DNA of 64,000 nucleotides, taken from assembly GCF_902635505.1 (NCBI RefSeq), contig NC_045431.1, positions 16,523,001-16,587,000 of the forward strand, read 5' to 3'. The stretch is from Sarcophilus harrisii (Eukaryota > Chordata > Mammalia > Dasyuromorphia > Dasyuridae). Shown one piece after another: positions 32,929-44,415 of the stretch. Each line of letters starts with the position of its first letter. The first letter of the stretch is position 1. A model generated the notes under the pieces. It was not told the DNA's origin and did no database searches. It saw nothing but the letters and a program-made list of their open reading frames with translations. Position numbers and translations under genes: made by a program.

Positions 32929-32934
32929 TGTGTG

Positions 32935-33190
32935 CACCTAGGTAGCTTTGTGGATAAAATTCTGAGCCTGGAATCAAAAGGCATGAGTTCAAATTTAACC
33001 TCAGAAACTCACTAGCTGATGGCACTGGACAAATCACTTAGCACCTGCTTGACCTCATCTGTAAGATGAAAATGCTGAGAGCTTCCACCTCTCAGGTTGT
33101 GGTGAGGATCAAATGAGATAAGAATTCTAAAGTGCAGAGTGCTGTATCTGGCACATCACCACAGCTCTTAAACACGTTAGCCGTCGTTGT
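32935..33190 (+). mobile_element. CORE SINE, sense
   Basis: 'cctaggtagctttgtggata', 'gcatgagttcaaatttaacc', 'gacctcatctgtaagatgaa' and 'tgtggtgaggatcaaatgag' in order. Confidence 0.8.
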
Positions 33191-33530
33191 TGTTAATGGG
33201 AGGGTGATGACACGTTGAAGGTATCTGGAAGGGGCAGGGGAGAGAAAAGGAGCTCCCACAGGCACACGGTCAGGAGGAGAACCTGGAGGAGGATGAAGGG
33301 TGCATGGGGGCCCTTCCTTGGAATGGAGCTTCCAGCAGGCAGGGGCCAGTGATCGCAGCGACCATCCAGGGCGACAAGACTGCTCCAGCAGAGAGACTCG
33401 GAGGGAGCCTTTCCATGCCAGTGGTTCTGTGAGTCCACCCATGTCCTGGAGGCCTTCCCCTAGGTTCTTGGCACTCCCTGGGTACCCGGGCAGGAGTGGA
33501 TTGGGCTAGCTGTCATCCCTCACTCTCACT
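33191..33530. other. GC-richer patch without recognised gene
   Basis: Locally GC-rich with overlapping short open frames on both strands. There are no convincing splice sites or family resemblance, and no clear CpG island. Confidence 0.35.
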
Positions 33531-33749
33531 TACTTCCTCTTCCAGGAACATATCTCTCTGATGAAATCTTCTACAAAATGTTTTTGCACACAAAGAATTA
33601 TTGTTAATTACCATTTCACCATTAAAACTACAATTTAGTTACCACGATCCAAAGGATCTGAGAAGGAGGGTCTCAAGTAGAGCAGGTGCAGCTTGTCAAC
33701 CCCAGGAGGGTCTCTAAGTGGCAGGGGGACAGCTGGAAATCTCTTCAGG

Positions 33750-33950
33750 CAGGAGCACTTAACCCGAGGTCTGGAACTGGTTGGTCTGTTATTGTTATTG
33801 CAGATAATTACATTTCAATATAACTGGTTTCATCTGTAATCCTTTGTAATATTTTAAGCTGTGCATTTAAAAAATCATTCTGGAAAAAAATCATTCTGGA
33901 AAGGGGTTAAGATTGTCAGAGGGGGCCACAAAACACAAAAGATCTTGTTG
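33750..33950 (+). mobile_element. Non-autonomous hAT-like element (copy 3 of 3)
   Basis: Opposite orientation to the copies at 14.3 and 31.7 kb: 'caggagcacttaaccc', 'acatttcaatataactggtt', 'tgtaatcctttgtaat' and 'ggggccacaaaacacaaaag'. A 16-17 base unit (aaaatcattctggaaa) is tandemly doubled at 33868-33902. Confidence 0.55.
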
Positions 33951-33959
33951 CTTTCTAGC

Positions 33960-34535
33960 TGATTTGGGTTAATTGTGAAGTTTTAATCTATTCTGCCTAA
34001 TAGACAGGATTGTCCCAAGGTAAAAGTAATCTTTGAAGGTTTTGAAAGATCAAAAGAGCCTGAGCCCGCGTCCCAAACAGTTTGAGATTTGTGGGAAATA
34101 TTGAGCATCGTGGTGCTCTCCTGCCTGCCATTGGGTGGCACTGGGAACCACAGGGTGGGCCAGTGAGTGGGGGGCAGTGAGCCGGACTTCTGCCACTTTA
34201 CCACCACTCTGGGCTCTAGGGCAAGTCCCTTTTTTCATTCTTGATCTTAGATATTCTACCATAAAATGAAAATCTTATGTTATTCCTTCCAATGTTAATA
34301 TTGTACAATGTGCTAAACTGTGAGAAAACTGGCTTTTTTTTTTTAATTCAAAAACTGCCTTGGATTTAAATGGCAAACGAAACCCAACCATAAACGCAGG
34401 CTGATGGTTTTGTCTTCCTTAAAAAAACATGGCTTTGAACCGGGAGCTCACAGCTTGTCAATAAGCATATAGAAGCTTCTGAGCGGCTTCTGTCCTAGCT
34501 CTTTACACCAAGAAAAAATACAAGCTGTCTCATTT

Positions 34536-34570
<35 letters not shown>

Positions 34571-35170
34571 AAGAACTCCTCTGGCTCCTACTTAGGGACA
34601 TTTGTCTTGTTTCCTACTTCCTTAGGCACATTTTAAATGCTGAATTTTCCCAGGAGCCTTTTAAAAAGTCTGCCTTCTCTTCCATTTTAGAAGCTCCTTC
34701 AAAGTATTTTGTATTTTGGGTATGAGGCAAAAGCCTGTAATGTGAAACCCCAGGGTAATGCATCCGGGAGACAGAGGAAGAATTAAGGTTGCTTTGGAAA
34801 CCCTAACACTGCATTTCCTGTGATTATAATCTTCAGCATAATATTATATTACAGTCCAGGATTTTCTTCCTAGTCCTACGTGCCTCTCAGAAGGTAAGGG
34901 AGGTGGTTTTAAATCAGGGATCCCTTCCAATCCCATGATCCAATTAAGTTACCTCACCAGTGGGATTGCATTGATTGCTTACCCCCGACACAAGGAATTC
35001 AGGGCTACATTCTAAGAGTTCTTTTGAGAGGATCTGGGCAATCTGCCCATAAATCAATGAACAGCCGTCATTCGTGTATAGGAAAGGGCCTGGGAATACT
35101 TAAGCCAAAGGAGATGAGACTGGAGGGCGAAGGAAGAGGTATCACATCTGTCTTCCAAGTGGAATTAGGA
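33960..35170. other. Intergenic block, mostly unique, with (GT)n
   Basis: Repeat-free apart from (GT)n at 34538-34568. CpGs and AT-rich homeobox-like motifs around 34020-34110 and 34360-34500 give it a conserved-element texture. No exon is supported. Confidence 0.35.
34538..34568. repeat. (GT)n microsatellite
   Basis: About fifteen uninterrupted GT units. Confidence 0.95.
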
Positions 35171-35189
35171 ATCGGGAATTGGACATTCG

Positions 35190-35460
35190 ATTTTTCTTGT
35201 TTGACTCGGAGGACAAGACTGGGAAAGGAAAATGGAAGTTTCAGAGAGGGAGGCTGCAGCTTAATGGAGGGGAAATGTTCATAGTGGGGTTATCTGGGGG
35301 AAAAAATGGAATGGGCGTCCCCCAGGAAGTAATGCTTCCATCACTGGAGATCTTAAAGTAGGATCTGCATGACTACTTACCAAGGCGGGAGGGCACAGCT
35401 GTGACACAGGAGGATTGGGGAGGTCCCCTCTAACTTGGACTCTACAACTGTGTTAGTGAA
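35190..35460 (+). mobile_element. L3/CR1-clade LINE 3' segment, sense
   Basis: 'gtcccccaggaagtaatgct', 'tccatcactggagatcttaa', 'gactacttaccaaggcggga' and 'gaggtcccctctaacttgga' follow the CR1 3' order. Confidence 0.65.
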
Positions 35461-35625
35461 CATCAGGCTCTGTGAGGGAACAGAGGAGAAGCACGAGAGC
35501 CAGGTCTGGATGGAAATCTCACTGGGGAGATAACTAGTACCTGTACACACTAAAAGTGATTAGCAAGGTACAGCATGAAGGGCCAAATGAAAAGTGCAGT
35601 CAGCCAATATTGTATGAATTTAAGG

Positions 35626-35998
35626 GACAGATACAGAGACAAAGAGATATAGAGACAGAAGGAGAGAGAGAGAGAAAAAAAGAGATAGAGATAGAAACAG
35701 AAGGAAAGAAAAAGAGACAAAGAGAGACATAGAGATAGAGACAGGGAGAGAGAGAGAGAAAAAGAGACAGAGACAGAGAGAGACAGAGAGGGAAAGAGAA
35801 AAAGAGAGACAGAGAGATAGAGACAGGAGAGAGAGAGACAGAGAGATAGAGACAGAAGGAGAGAAAAAAAAGATAAACACAGAGAGACATAGAGATAGAG
35901 TCAGAGGGAGAGAGAGAAAAAGAGGCAGCGGCAGAGAGACAGAGAGAAAGAGACAGAGGGAGACAAAGAGAGACAGAGAGAGACAGAAAAAGAGAGAC
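35626..35998. repeat. Long purine (GA/GACA)-rich low-complexity tract
   Basis: About 370 bases almost entirely of A and G with regular GACA/GATA interruptions, in irregular units of 'agagacagagagagacagag' type. Its antisense strand gives two overlapping Ser/Leu/Phe-rich open frames (139 and 129 codons) that are artefacts of the repeat. Confidence 0.95.
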
Positions 35999-36034
35999 AT
36001 ACTTCCCAAAAATCCACATTTAAATGGTTTTTAA

Positions 36035-36535
36035 GGAAGTGATAATGCACATTTCCATAGCATTTTAGCTTACAAAGCATTCCCCTCCTCAGAACAAGCT
36101 AAGGGGCTTTAGTCGTAGGATCATTAGTCCCATTTTAGAGATGAGAAAATAGTCTTTTAGAGTTAAAAATAACTTCTTGGTGCCCATAGAGCTAGGTGGT
36201 GATAGAATCAGAATTCAAACCTGACTTTTCCAATTTCACTTCACCACCATATTTCTTTATTGAACAGGTAGCACAGAACATTGGGCTTTCCGACTTGCAA
36301 GAAGACCTAGATTCAAATTGCACCTTAGATGCTTACTAGCTGGATAACCCTGGGCAGACTCTTAACCCCTACTTACCTCAGGTTCCTCATCTGTAAAATG
36401 AGCGTCAACACTATTACCTAACTCACAGAGTCATCGTGAAGATCAGATAAGGTAAAGCAAATGGAATAATGCAAGAAAAGTGCTCCGCAAATCTTCCAGG
36501 GCCATCTCAAGGCTAGCTATTGCCATTCTCACCCT
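36035..36535. mobile_element. Two MIR-type SINEs in inverted orientation
   Basis: 36035-36245 is antisense ('cccattttagagatgagaaa', 'aacttcttggtgcccatag', 'aattcaaacctgac'). 36262-36535 is sense ('agattcaaattgcacc', 'ttcctcatctgtaaaatgag', 'cagagtcatcgtgaagatca'). They lie tail-out with about 16 bases between heads. Confidence 0.7.
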
Positions 36536-36559
36536 CATTTTTGTTTCTAATGAAAAATG

Positions 36560-36960
36560 AATGAGCAGGAGGGGGGCCGTGGCAGAAGCAGGCTGGGTGA
36601 TAGGGACAGGTTGAATAGCTAGGGAGAGTGAAGGTTGCTTTGGGGGTTGCTAGGCGAGGGCAAAAAGCTTGAACAAAGGTGAGATGAAGGCACTAGGTGG
36701 CAGAGGGCAGATTGGGGAGGCAATGAATAAAGGAGCCTGTTGGGGTATTGATTCATATGGCAGGAACATGGCTGCCTGAAGTGTAAATTGGAAAAAAAAA
36801 AAAAAAAACTGTGGAGGGCTTTGGAGGCCGGTGTAAGAAATGAACATAGAGAAGATGGTGACCAAAGAGCAGAGCTTTGGTCCTGGAAGCCCCAGGGACC
36901 GGGAGTGGTCTGGGAGGGGGCCTGATGGATGTGCTCCTTTCATAGCAATGGCAGGTTTGC
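36560..36960 (-). mobile_element. Probable L2-clade LINE fragment, antisense, with poly(A)
   Basis: 'aggttgaatagctagggaga', 'gtggagggctttggaggccg' and 'gtctgggagggggcctgatg' resemble the antisense L2-like family. A run of A lies at about 36791-36807. Strongly diverged. Confidence 0.35.
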
Positions 36961-37274
36961 TTTGACTAAGGTCTCCAGAGCAAGAAGGGATAGCTGGGGG
37001 AGGCTGCTGGAGGCAAGACCATGGTGAGATTGCCCTGATGGATGGCTAGATGAGTGAAAGAAAGGCCTTTGGGACCTTGTGTCGCTGCCCTGATCAGTCA
37101 GGACAGGCTGGGCTCCACGGCAGGTGTTGCACATCTAGGAGACTGTCTCCAGAGCTCTGGGACTGGTCTGCAGGGTTCACAAATAGGACAGATGGCAAGA
37201 AGGTGGCTAAGTGGGATGTGAGGGACGCTGAGCCTTGGCCAGACAGAGAAGTCCGTATCCGAGCCTGTTCCCAC

Positions 37275-37560
37275 ATCCAGAAACTGGGACGGCACAAAGC
37301 CCCAAATGGTCCAGAGAAGGGTCACCAGTACCGTGCAGGTGCCATGCTGTAGGAGGAGCGCTTGAGGGCATTAGGGATGCTTAACATGAAAAAGAAGAGA
37401 CTTGAGCCATAGGGAGAGGAGGTCAGCGTGGCAACAATCAAGTATTGATTAGGCTCCGTATGGATGGAGAATCAGTCTCCTTAGCACTGTCCTACAGATC
37501 AGTCTTAAAAGCAATGGGTACAAGTGAGGAAGAGCAAAGTTCCATGAAACAAAGGGCATT
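37275..37560 (+). mobile_element. L3/CR1-clade LINE fragment, sense
   Basis: 'ggtccagagaagggtcacca', 'gtaggaggagcgcttgaggg' and 'cttaacatgaaaaagaagag' match the CR1-type ORF 3' region. Confidence 0.65.
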
Positions 37561-37635
37561 TTAGAGTCATAGATTGAGAGGAACTCTTAGAGATCATCTC
37601 AGACTTACTTCATTCATTCATCTAGTTGTTTATTT

Positions 37636-37855
37636 TTAAGACAGCTAGGTGGAACAGTGGACAGTCCACTGGGCTCAGAGTCAGGAAGATCAGAGTTCAA
37701 ATACAGCCTCTGACACTAGCCATGTGATTCCATTTGCCTCAGTTTCCTCATCTGTAAAATGAGCTGTAACAGGAAACAGCAAGCCGCTCCAATATCTTTG
37801 CCAAGAAAATCCTAAATGGGGTCATAAGAGTTGGACACAACTGAACGACACATTT
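37636..37855 (+). mobile_element. CORE SINE with RTE-like tail, full length, sense
   Basis: Head 'agacagctaggtggaacagt', core 'tgcctcagtttcctcatctg', tail 'ggggtcataagagttggaca' and 'caactgaacgacac'. It has head-to-tail completeness and possible short A/T-rich target duplications (atttttaa). Confidence 0.9.
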
Positions 37856-38639
37856 TTAAAAATAAATGAAAACCGGAAAGTTTAAGGAAATGACGGGGTC
37901 CTTAAACTTGTCCATGAAACCTGTCCGGTGGGTTCTCTGGGAAGAGTGAGTTTTCTATCCATGGAGATCTCTAGGGAGGAACTAGTTAAACTCTTGCATG
38001 GGAATATTGGAGAAAGGATTCTTGTTTACTTAGGGTTCAAGCAGCGGCTCTCTGAGATCATGGAGCTGCTCTCTGTAGCCTTGGTTACCTTTTGTACTTT
38101 AGAAACCTTCCCATTTCATCCCCCTTCTAGCTAGCTCTTGGGTTCTCCGTGCCTGGGGGTAGCCCCCCTCTCTCAACCCATCAGTCAGAGCTTCAATGTT
38201 AGACCACTGGAGGGGGGCCTGCCCAGAAGAAGAAGCCTGGAGGACTATTAAGTAGAAAAGTCTTTTTAAGGATTATCTTAGGAAGGAAAACAAATCCCCT
38301 AGAAACTCCTTTGTTAAATAAAGGCTACCTGTGAGTCATGGCATCAGAAAGACAGTTTGTATGACTCATGCTGGAGCTGAGGGATGTTTAAGAGAAAAAA
38401 AGCCAAATGCTTAACAGAGAAGGATGTTAGCCTTATTGTCTGGGTGTGTGGATGTACACAGCTGCTTGGCGACATGGAGAAACACAGGAAAAACTCGTCC
38501 CTGGGCCTAGGCTACTGGGAAAGGTCAGGTTATCTCCTCAGGCCGCGGCAGGCGGTGGGGTCAGGGATGCAAGTTAGGGCCTTTTTCCTAAAGGGAACCA
38601 GGATCCAGGGCTTTGGTTCCATTAGGAGGCAGCATGGTT

Positions 38640-38930
38640 TAGTGGCAAGACTCTCCTTATTGTGAATCATACAGGGACGCCTCATGGGATCTGAAAAATC
38701 ATTAAGTCTAACCCCTTTTCTTGGATAGAAGAGAAAATCAGGATGCAGAGAGAAATCCTGCAGTGGAAAGAGGCCCCTGGTTTTATGGTCAAATGGGGCT
38801 GGTCCCGTGTGTGGGCTCCGGGAAGCTGCTTTGTCTCTCTGTGCCTCAGTTTCCCTACCTGAAAAGCAAGAGATGGTTGAATGAGATCATCTCTCGGGGC
38901 CCTTTTCATCTGAAATCTTACTGCTTTGGG
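38640..38930 (+). mobile_element. MIR-type SINE fragments, sense
   Basis: 'ctctgtgcctcagtttccct', 'agatggttgaatgagatcat' and 'cctgaaaagcaagag'. The left part (38640-38760) is a separate, more decayed fragment. Confidence 0.5.
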
Positions 38931-39034
38931 TAAAGATAAAGCTGCTTGCTGTCACCTGACAAGTTAGTGACAGAACTGGAGCTATTAGCCAGATTCACTG
39001 GTTGGTTGGAGATCACACGACCCTGGAATGATAT

Positions 39035-39262
39035 TCTGTTGTTGTTGTCCAGCTCTTTGAGACCCGATTTGGGGGCTTCTTGGTAATGATACTGGAGGGG
39101 CTGGCCATTCCCTTCTCCAGCTCGGGAGGAAGCGCAGGCAAACAGGGTGCAGCGACTTGCCCAGAGTCACACAGCTGGCATCTCAGGCCAGACTTGGATA
39201 TCCCTGACTCCAAGCCCAGCGCTTTGCCCACTGCCCTGGCCAGCTGCCCCTGGGTGCTTGAT
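39035..39262 (-). mobile_element. CORE SINE with RTE-like tail, antisense
   Basis: Antisense order: 'ttgttgttgtccagctcttt', 'ccattcccttctccagctcg', 'gacttgcccagagtcacaca', 'gactccaagcccagcgcttt'. Several CpGs are retained, and this accounts for the overlapping short open frames here. Confidence 0.85.
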
Positions 39263-39264
39263 AA

Positions 39265-40070
39265 GTGGTGGTTATTTTTTATTGAATCAGAAGGGCTATA
39301 ATGAGTTCCCTCTGCCCCTGACCTGGCTGACAAGCCCATGCCGACCATTCCCAGAAAAGGAATAGGGGCAGCTGAAGCAGGCAGGGGATCAAGAATACCC
39401 ATACGGGCTCTGGCAAGAGACACAGCCTTAGAGATTTAATGCCGTGCCAGGATCTTTCCTAGGGAACTAGGGGCAGAGAAAACCAGGCTAATGTGCAGCA
39501 GAGGGCTTTGGGTCTGGACCACACACAGGAGGCCCGGAGTGGGAAAGAGTAGGGAGACCTGTTCAGTTTGCTCAGACCAATGCATGAAATCTCCTTCCCT
39601 CCCTCCACTTCTTCCTTCCAGAGAAAGAGAAAAAGCCTTTCTCCCAATTTCTGTTTCTTAAGAATACATTTCCTGCTTCCTCTTATCTTTTAAATATGAT
39701 AAACTTAATTAACTCTTGCATTTATTGCTCTAGATTTCAATATTCCAACAGGACAGAGTGAGAAACAAAAGGTAAAGCAGCTTAAGGTGAAAGAGAAATA
39801 TATATTTTTATAATTAAAGCTTAATTTTCATCAGAGAAATTGTCTGGCTGGGATGTGAGGCCAGAGTGGGCTGAGCTGCAGAAAGAGAATTGTTCATTTA
39901 TACTTTTGCCCTGCATCTTTCTAGGGAGCGGTGGCAGCTTTGACTAGGAGAGGATCTGAGGAGCTGGGATGGGCTTAGGAGATGGGGCCTTCTTAGGTAC
40001 TTCCCTTTTCCTCCATTTTGGGGGAAAATCATTCCTCCAAGGATGGAAGAGCTGAGGAGGAATGCAGCCC
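39265..40070. other. Intergenic stretch without recognised genes
   Basis: Mixed composition with short closed frames. Nothing assignable. Confidence 0.35.
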
Positions 40071-40079
40071 GTGCTATGG

Positions 40080-40560
40080 AGAAGGAGGTGCAACCTGCTC
40101 CCCCAGAACCACAGAGAACTTGCCCAGCACTGCCAGACTTACCCAGGATCACACAGCTAGCAAATGTCTGAGTTGGATCAAGTAACCTTATTATTGAATC
40201 CGATCCACAAAGACCCAGAGCTAAGGGTGCCGGGCCACTCCTTATATCAACAAAGGTAATAAATGTTTATTGCAGACATGATGTCATACTAGGTAAATTG
40301 CCACCCTTTTTGTAATTATCCAGGAGGATGTGTCATAATAATAAATAATAATAATAGCTAGCCTTTACATAGTGCTTCAAGTTTACAAAAGCTTTGCAAA
40401 TATTTATTTATCAGCTCAAAAACACACCCGAGAAGCAGGTTTATCCCTATTTTGTAAAAGTGGAAACTGAGGCAGACAAAGATGCTGTTTGATGAAGCAT
40501 TTGAATTGAGGTCTTCCTGTCTCCAGGTCTAAGTTCTGAATGGCCTCGCTGCTGGAAAAA
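40080..40560 (-). mobile_element. Two MIR-type SINEs, antisense
   Basis: 40080-40190 contains 'acccaggatcacacagctag'. 40335-40560 is nearly full length ('ataatagctagcctttacat', 'cctattttgtaaaagtggaa', 'ttgaattgaggtcttcctgt'). Confidence 0.65.
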
Positions 40561-40921
40561 CCCCTTTCCATGAAGAATTTTGTTTTGCCTTACAACCTCG
40601 GAGCTGGCTCAGTGCCTTGTATACAAAACGAATGAATAAATATTCCTTGGATTGGATGGTATAGAATATGCAATGCATTTTTAATAGGAGTCCACCCCCT
40701 TCCCCTTCTGTGCCTCTGCTGTGCTCAGAGTTGTATCTCTTAGGATGAATTAGATTCTCACAAAGCCAGGGCTACATTACAGCTGCTTAAAGGTTAACTG
40801 TATATTTGTGTGCTTTTCATTTTTTAAAAAATTTTAAAAGGTTATCTTTTTAACCAGGATGTGTGCATATGTCGGGACATAATACAAAACACCTCCACAT
40901 TCCCTGTTTATGCCATAATGC

Positions 40922-40953
40922 TTCTCAATGAGGCAATAATGCCTCAATGAGAA
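40922..40953. repeat. Short inverted repeat (14-bp arms, 4-nt loop)
   Basis: 'ttctcaatgaggca' and 'tgcctcaatgagaa' pair with one mismatch around the loop ATAA. Confidence 0.85.
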
Positions 40954-41408
40954 CAAAGTTGAGATCACCAGCGGTTTTACTTTCCCTCTCCAAGGAAAAT
41001 TTCCTTTTCTTGGGTTACCAGTTATGATGGCCGGCAGAATAGGATGGATGGCTTGGTGTTGATTTTGCCACTGAGATTTTTTTCTAGAATATTGTTGTCT
41101 TTTCTTCAGTGTTCCCAAACTGGCTTGGAAAGGGTATTGATACATTTGTTCAGATAAAATTTCAAAGCATTTGGCAAAAATAGGACAACTAGAACGATTA
41201 TTACTCCTTGTTTTGGAAATGGAGAAATTCAGACTCAGAGATGGTTATAGTCACATGTCAGTCAACTATTGAGGTATTAATTCAGCCTCAGACTTTTGAC
41301 TTTTCTGAAAATCTAGACTTTCCCTGAAGCATTTGTGGACAAATATCATTGACATTTGTTGTTATTTTTATTAGGAACTTTGCTGATACCAAATAAAATA
41401 AACATTTG

Positions 41409-41462
41409 CACACACACACACACACATATATATGTATATATATATATGTGGTATATATATAC
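41409..41462. repeat. (CA)n(TA)n compound microsatellite
   Basis: Nine CA units passing into interrupted TA/TG units. Confidence 0.9.
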
Positions 41463-41559
41463 CTTACAAAAGAGATTTGTGCATGAAAGTACAGATCTCT
41501 GTTATGTACAGTTTGTTCCTCTTTTTGGTTTTATCCTAAGATGAACCTCTAGCTTTTAA

Positions 41560-42660
41560 AACCATCCTGCTTGTCTGATTTCTAAGTCAATTATTTAAAA
41601 TGAATAAAGGGCAAAAACTTGATTTATCTGACTTGAAATCAAGAGCAGGACTCGGGATTAACGGAGTCGGAGATAATTGCATCAGTTATATAGATTTGGG
41701 GTAGTACTCACCGTACTTGAAAAATTAAGTGAACCAATCTAAGTTATCGGAGCAATATGGATCAGCTCTATGGTCCCTGTTGTCCCAAATGGTTTTGTGG
41801 TAAGCAGTTCACTTGGAGAGAGTACCAGGGAGTAGGAGTCAGGAGCAGATGTGACAGATAAATGAAGAAATCTGTTCCTGGGTGGCTCTTGGCAAGCTTT
41901 GGAGGTATCTGGCAAAAGCGGGAGAAGAGAAGAGGGCTGAGGGAGAGAGGGCAGAGAAAAGGCTCCACTTTTTTATTTCCTAGAGTTTGGGGAACAAGCT
42001 TTTTTGCAAACCTTACAAAATAGAGTTTGCTAGAATTCTCTCTTGATGAAAAGGGGAAACTGGCAAGAAGAATGGGATTTTCTGAAAACCTAAAAGAATC
42101 CAGCACATGGATTCTGCTCCATTAGCTTCCAGAACTCCAGCAAGCTGACAGTCACTCCAGGCGGTAATCTAGCTACATTTTTTCAGCATTAGTTAAAAAG
42201 TACACACTTGATCATATCTTACAGTAGATCTTGTTCACAGCCCCTTGTATCTGAAAGCATATCTTGTGCGTGCCTCCCGAGCCCTTTAGCTGGAGGGAAC
42301 CACAGGGACCAAATTTTCTGCTTTGTCTCACAGAAGGGAATTGCTTGAGAACAAGCGTCTTATTTACCAAGGGACCGAATGACTCACGGGCCAATCTACC
42401 AGTCAAGGGAAATTGGATCCCAAGTCCTGATTTTGCTTAAAATGTCCTGCTCCTGAAGAAAAGGATGAATTTTGGTCTTGGAAAAGTCCACGTGGCCTAA
42501 TCGAGTTTACCTGAACTCAGCAGATGAATTTGCCAAGACTCTACTTTATTGGCACTCGTGTCGTACGGACTAAATGGAACTCCTTAAATAAACGGGAAAT
42601 TGTAGACACAGTCCAGAGTGCAGGATTTATTTTTATTTAGAAAGTTTGAAGAGGAAAAGT
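41560..42660. other. Repeat-free CpG-bearing block, candidate conserved non-coding DNA
   Basis: No repeat family is recognised over 1.1 kb. CpGs are dense for this region (41650-41760, 42160-42300, 42350-42400 and 42480-42590), interspersed with octamer- and homeobox-like AT motifs ('aattgcatcag', 'ttaattaa'-type). No coding frame is convincing. Enhancer-like by texture only. Confidence 0.35.
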
Positions 42661-43104
42661 TGAAATCCAATTTAAATATTTAGTCAAAGAGGAAATAGAG
42701 AGACAGTTGTAAATATTCTGACTTAGACATGGGACTAGGAGAAAACTGAAGATTTTTCTGAGGTCAAGTATAATTCATAAATAAACCCCATAGTTAAAGA
42801 AAAAAAATTTTCCGGAAGTTCAGAGGATTAATATTGTCCAGTCACAACTATTAGAATTGAGAGCGACCAGAGAGATTGTAAATCCCTCCTGTGACAGAGA
42901 AGTGGAGTAACCTAAGATGTTGCCACAGCTACTGCACAGTTGCCACAACTACAGCCAGTCGGTGACCCAGAGAAGCAATGGGCTGCAAAGAGTATCGTAC
43001 CTGGAGTGTGGAGACCCGGGATCATGTGATTGTGGACAAATGGCTTGACTCTTCCGGCCTTTGGTTTCTCCATCTATAAAACAGGGACAAGTTAGGACTA
43101 GTAG

Positions 43105-43315
43105 TCAAGATAATAATAAGCACTAATCCAAAGACTGCTTTAAGGCTTGTAAAAATTGTACATATATTATCACATTTGATCTTTACAAACAACCCTGGAA
43201 GGCAGGTGCTATTATTGTTGCCATTTTATAGACAAGGAAACTCATGCTGAGAAAGATTAAGTGATTTATTTACTCTGGGTCACACAGCTATTAAATATGT
43301 CAAGCAGGATTCTTG
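43105..43315 (-). mobile_element. MIR-type SINE, antisense
   Basis: 'atcacatttgatctttacaa', 'caaccctggaaggcaggtgc', 'ccattttatagacaaggaaa' and 'gtcacacagctattaaatat'. Confidence 0.75.
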
Positions 43316-43436
43316 TCCCCACCTGTGTCATCTAACTGACCCAAGGGGAAGAAAAATGTTGTGCGATTCTCTATTCAGTTCTCTACATTATCCCCACTTT
43401 GCATGAAGGCGACTCCTTTTTCTGGCATAGACTGGC
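43312..43436. repeat. Dispersed repeat, copy A of a direct pair
   Basis: Co-linear with 44416-44534 at roughly 80 per cent by eye: 'cttgtcccc', 'aactgacccaa', 'ggaagaaaa', 'tctacattatccccactttg' and 'tcctttttctg'. Confidence 0.75.
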
Positions 43437-44415
43437 CACAAGCCTCCCTTCTCCTGCCCCTTTTGGACAGTTCTTTCTCCTATTTCAACACCCTCCCTAC
43501 TTCTAGGACAGTCCTAGGGACCAAGAGAAAGGGCAAGACATCCCTTCTCTGTGTCTGTGAGATATTCCTAACCCAGGGGGCTCATATGGGAAACTCACCT
43601 AGGTTCTAGAAATGGGGTTCCCATTCTACTAATCTCTAGATGTTGGAGTCTGGATGTAGAAGTTTTATAAGTGGAGGGGAGGGTCTTGATCTACAATGTT
43701 CTTGAGGGTATCTCTCAGTTCTCTCCAACACAAGAGGAAATCTAGAGTTTTCTTTAGCCTCCTCCTACATTTCTCTGAGGCTATGGCTTGGCGTCCTGAC
43801 CAGTAACTAGCTCATCACCAGCTCTCCAGCCCTGACACAGGCTGCAGTTATTAGGATATGATTCAACTTCAAAATGTTTCCTGACCAAAGGGGAAAGAGT
43901 TGTAGCATCAGATAACTGAAGCTGATTGAACAGAATTTTTTTTAGCCTAATGAAGTGAGATGGGAAATGTACACTTCCTGGACAAAGGAAACTTGGCTTA
44001 AAACTTTGATTTTGATCCTTTCTAGATGGGGGACAGTAATCAAATCATTTAAGTTCTCTGAATTTCTCACTTTTCTGCTTTATAAAATGGACTGTCCTCT
44101 ACACAGTTGTTGAGAGATTCAGATGAGGGAAAGTATATTACATTCTTTACCTGCCTTAAAGCAGAAGTGCAAGGAGATGCTCCAGAAGAAGGTACTCTGC
44201 CTGGCTTAGATTCCAAGATGGCGACCTCTACCAATTCCTATTCTCCTGAGCTTTTCTTTGGAGGTTCAAAAGGAAGAAGTGACTAGATGGAGAATTTGGT
44301 CTTCCCTGTTACATAGGAAAGTGAAATTTGCAATTAGACCTAGGCAACTCTTTACTAACTTTATTGATCAAATAAGACTAGGTGATTTAGTAGGAAGGAA
44401 GAGTCACAAAAATAT

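Noticed and set aside
33191-33530. Possible CpG island or first exon of STIM2
   Set aside because: GC is moderately raised but CpG density is low, and no STIM2-like signal peptide or exon sequence is present.
35600-36019. Two overlapping minus-strand frames of 139 and 129 codons, rich in Ser, Leu and Phe
   Set aside because: They are translations of the antisense of the (GA)n tract in two frames. The composition is fully explained by the simple repeat.
39013-39423. 136-codon minus-strand frame with overlapping frames on +
   Set aside because: Lies over an antisense CORE SINE (39035-39262), where retained CpGs and few stops give open frames on both strands.
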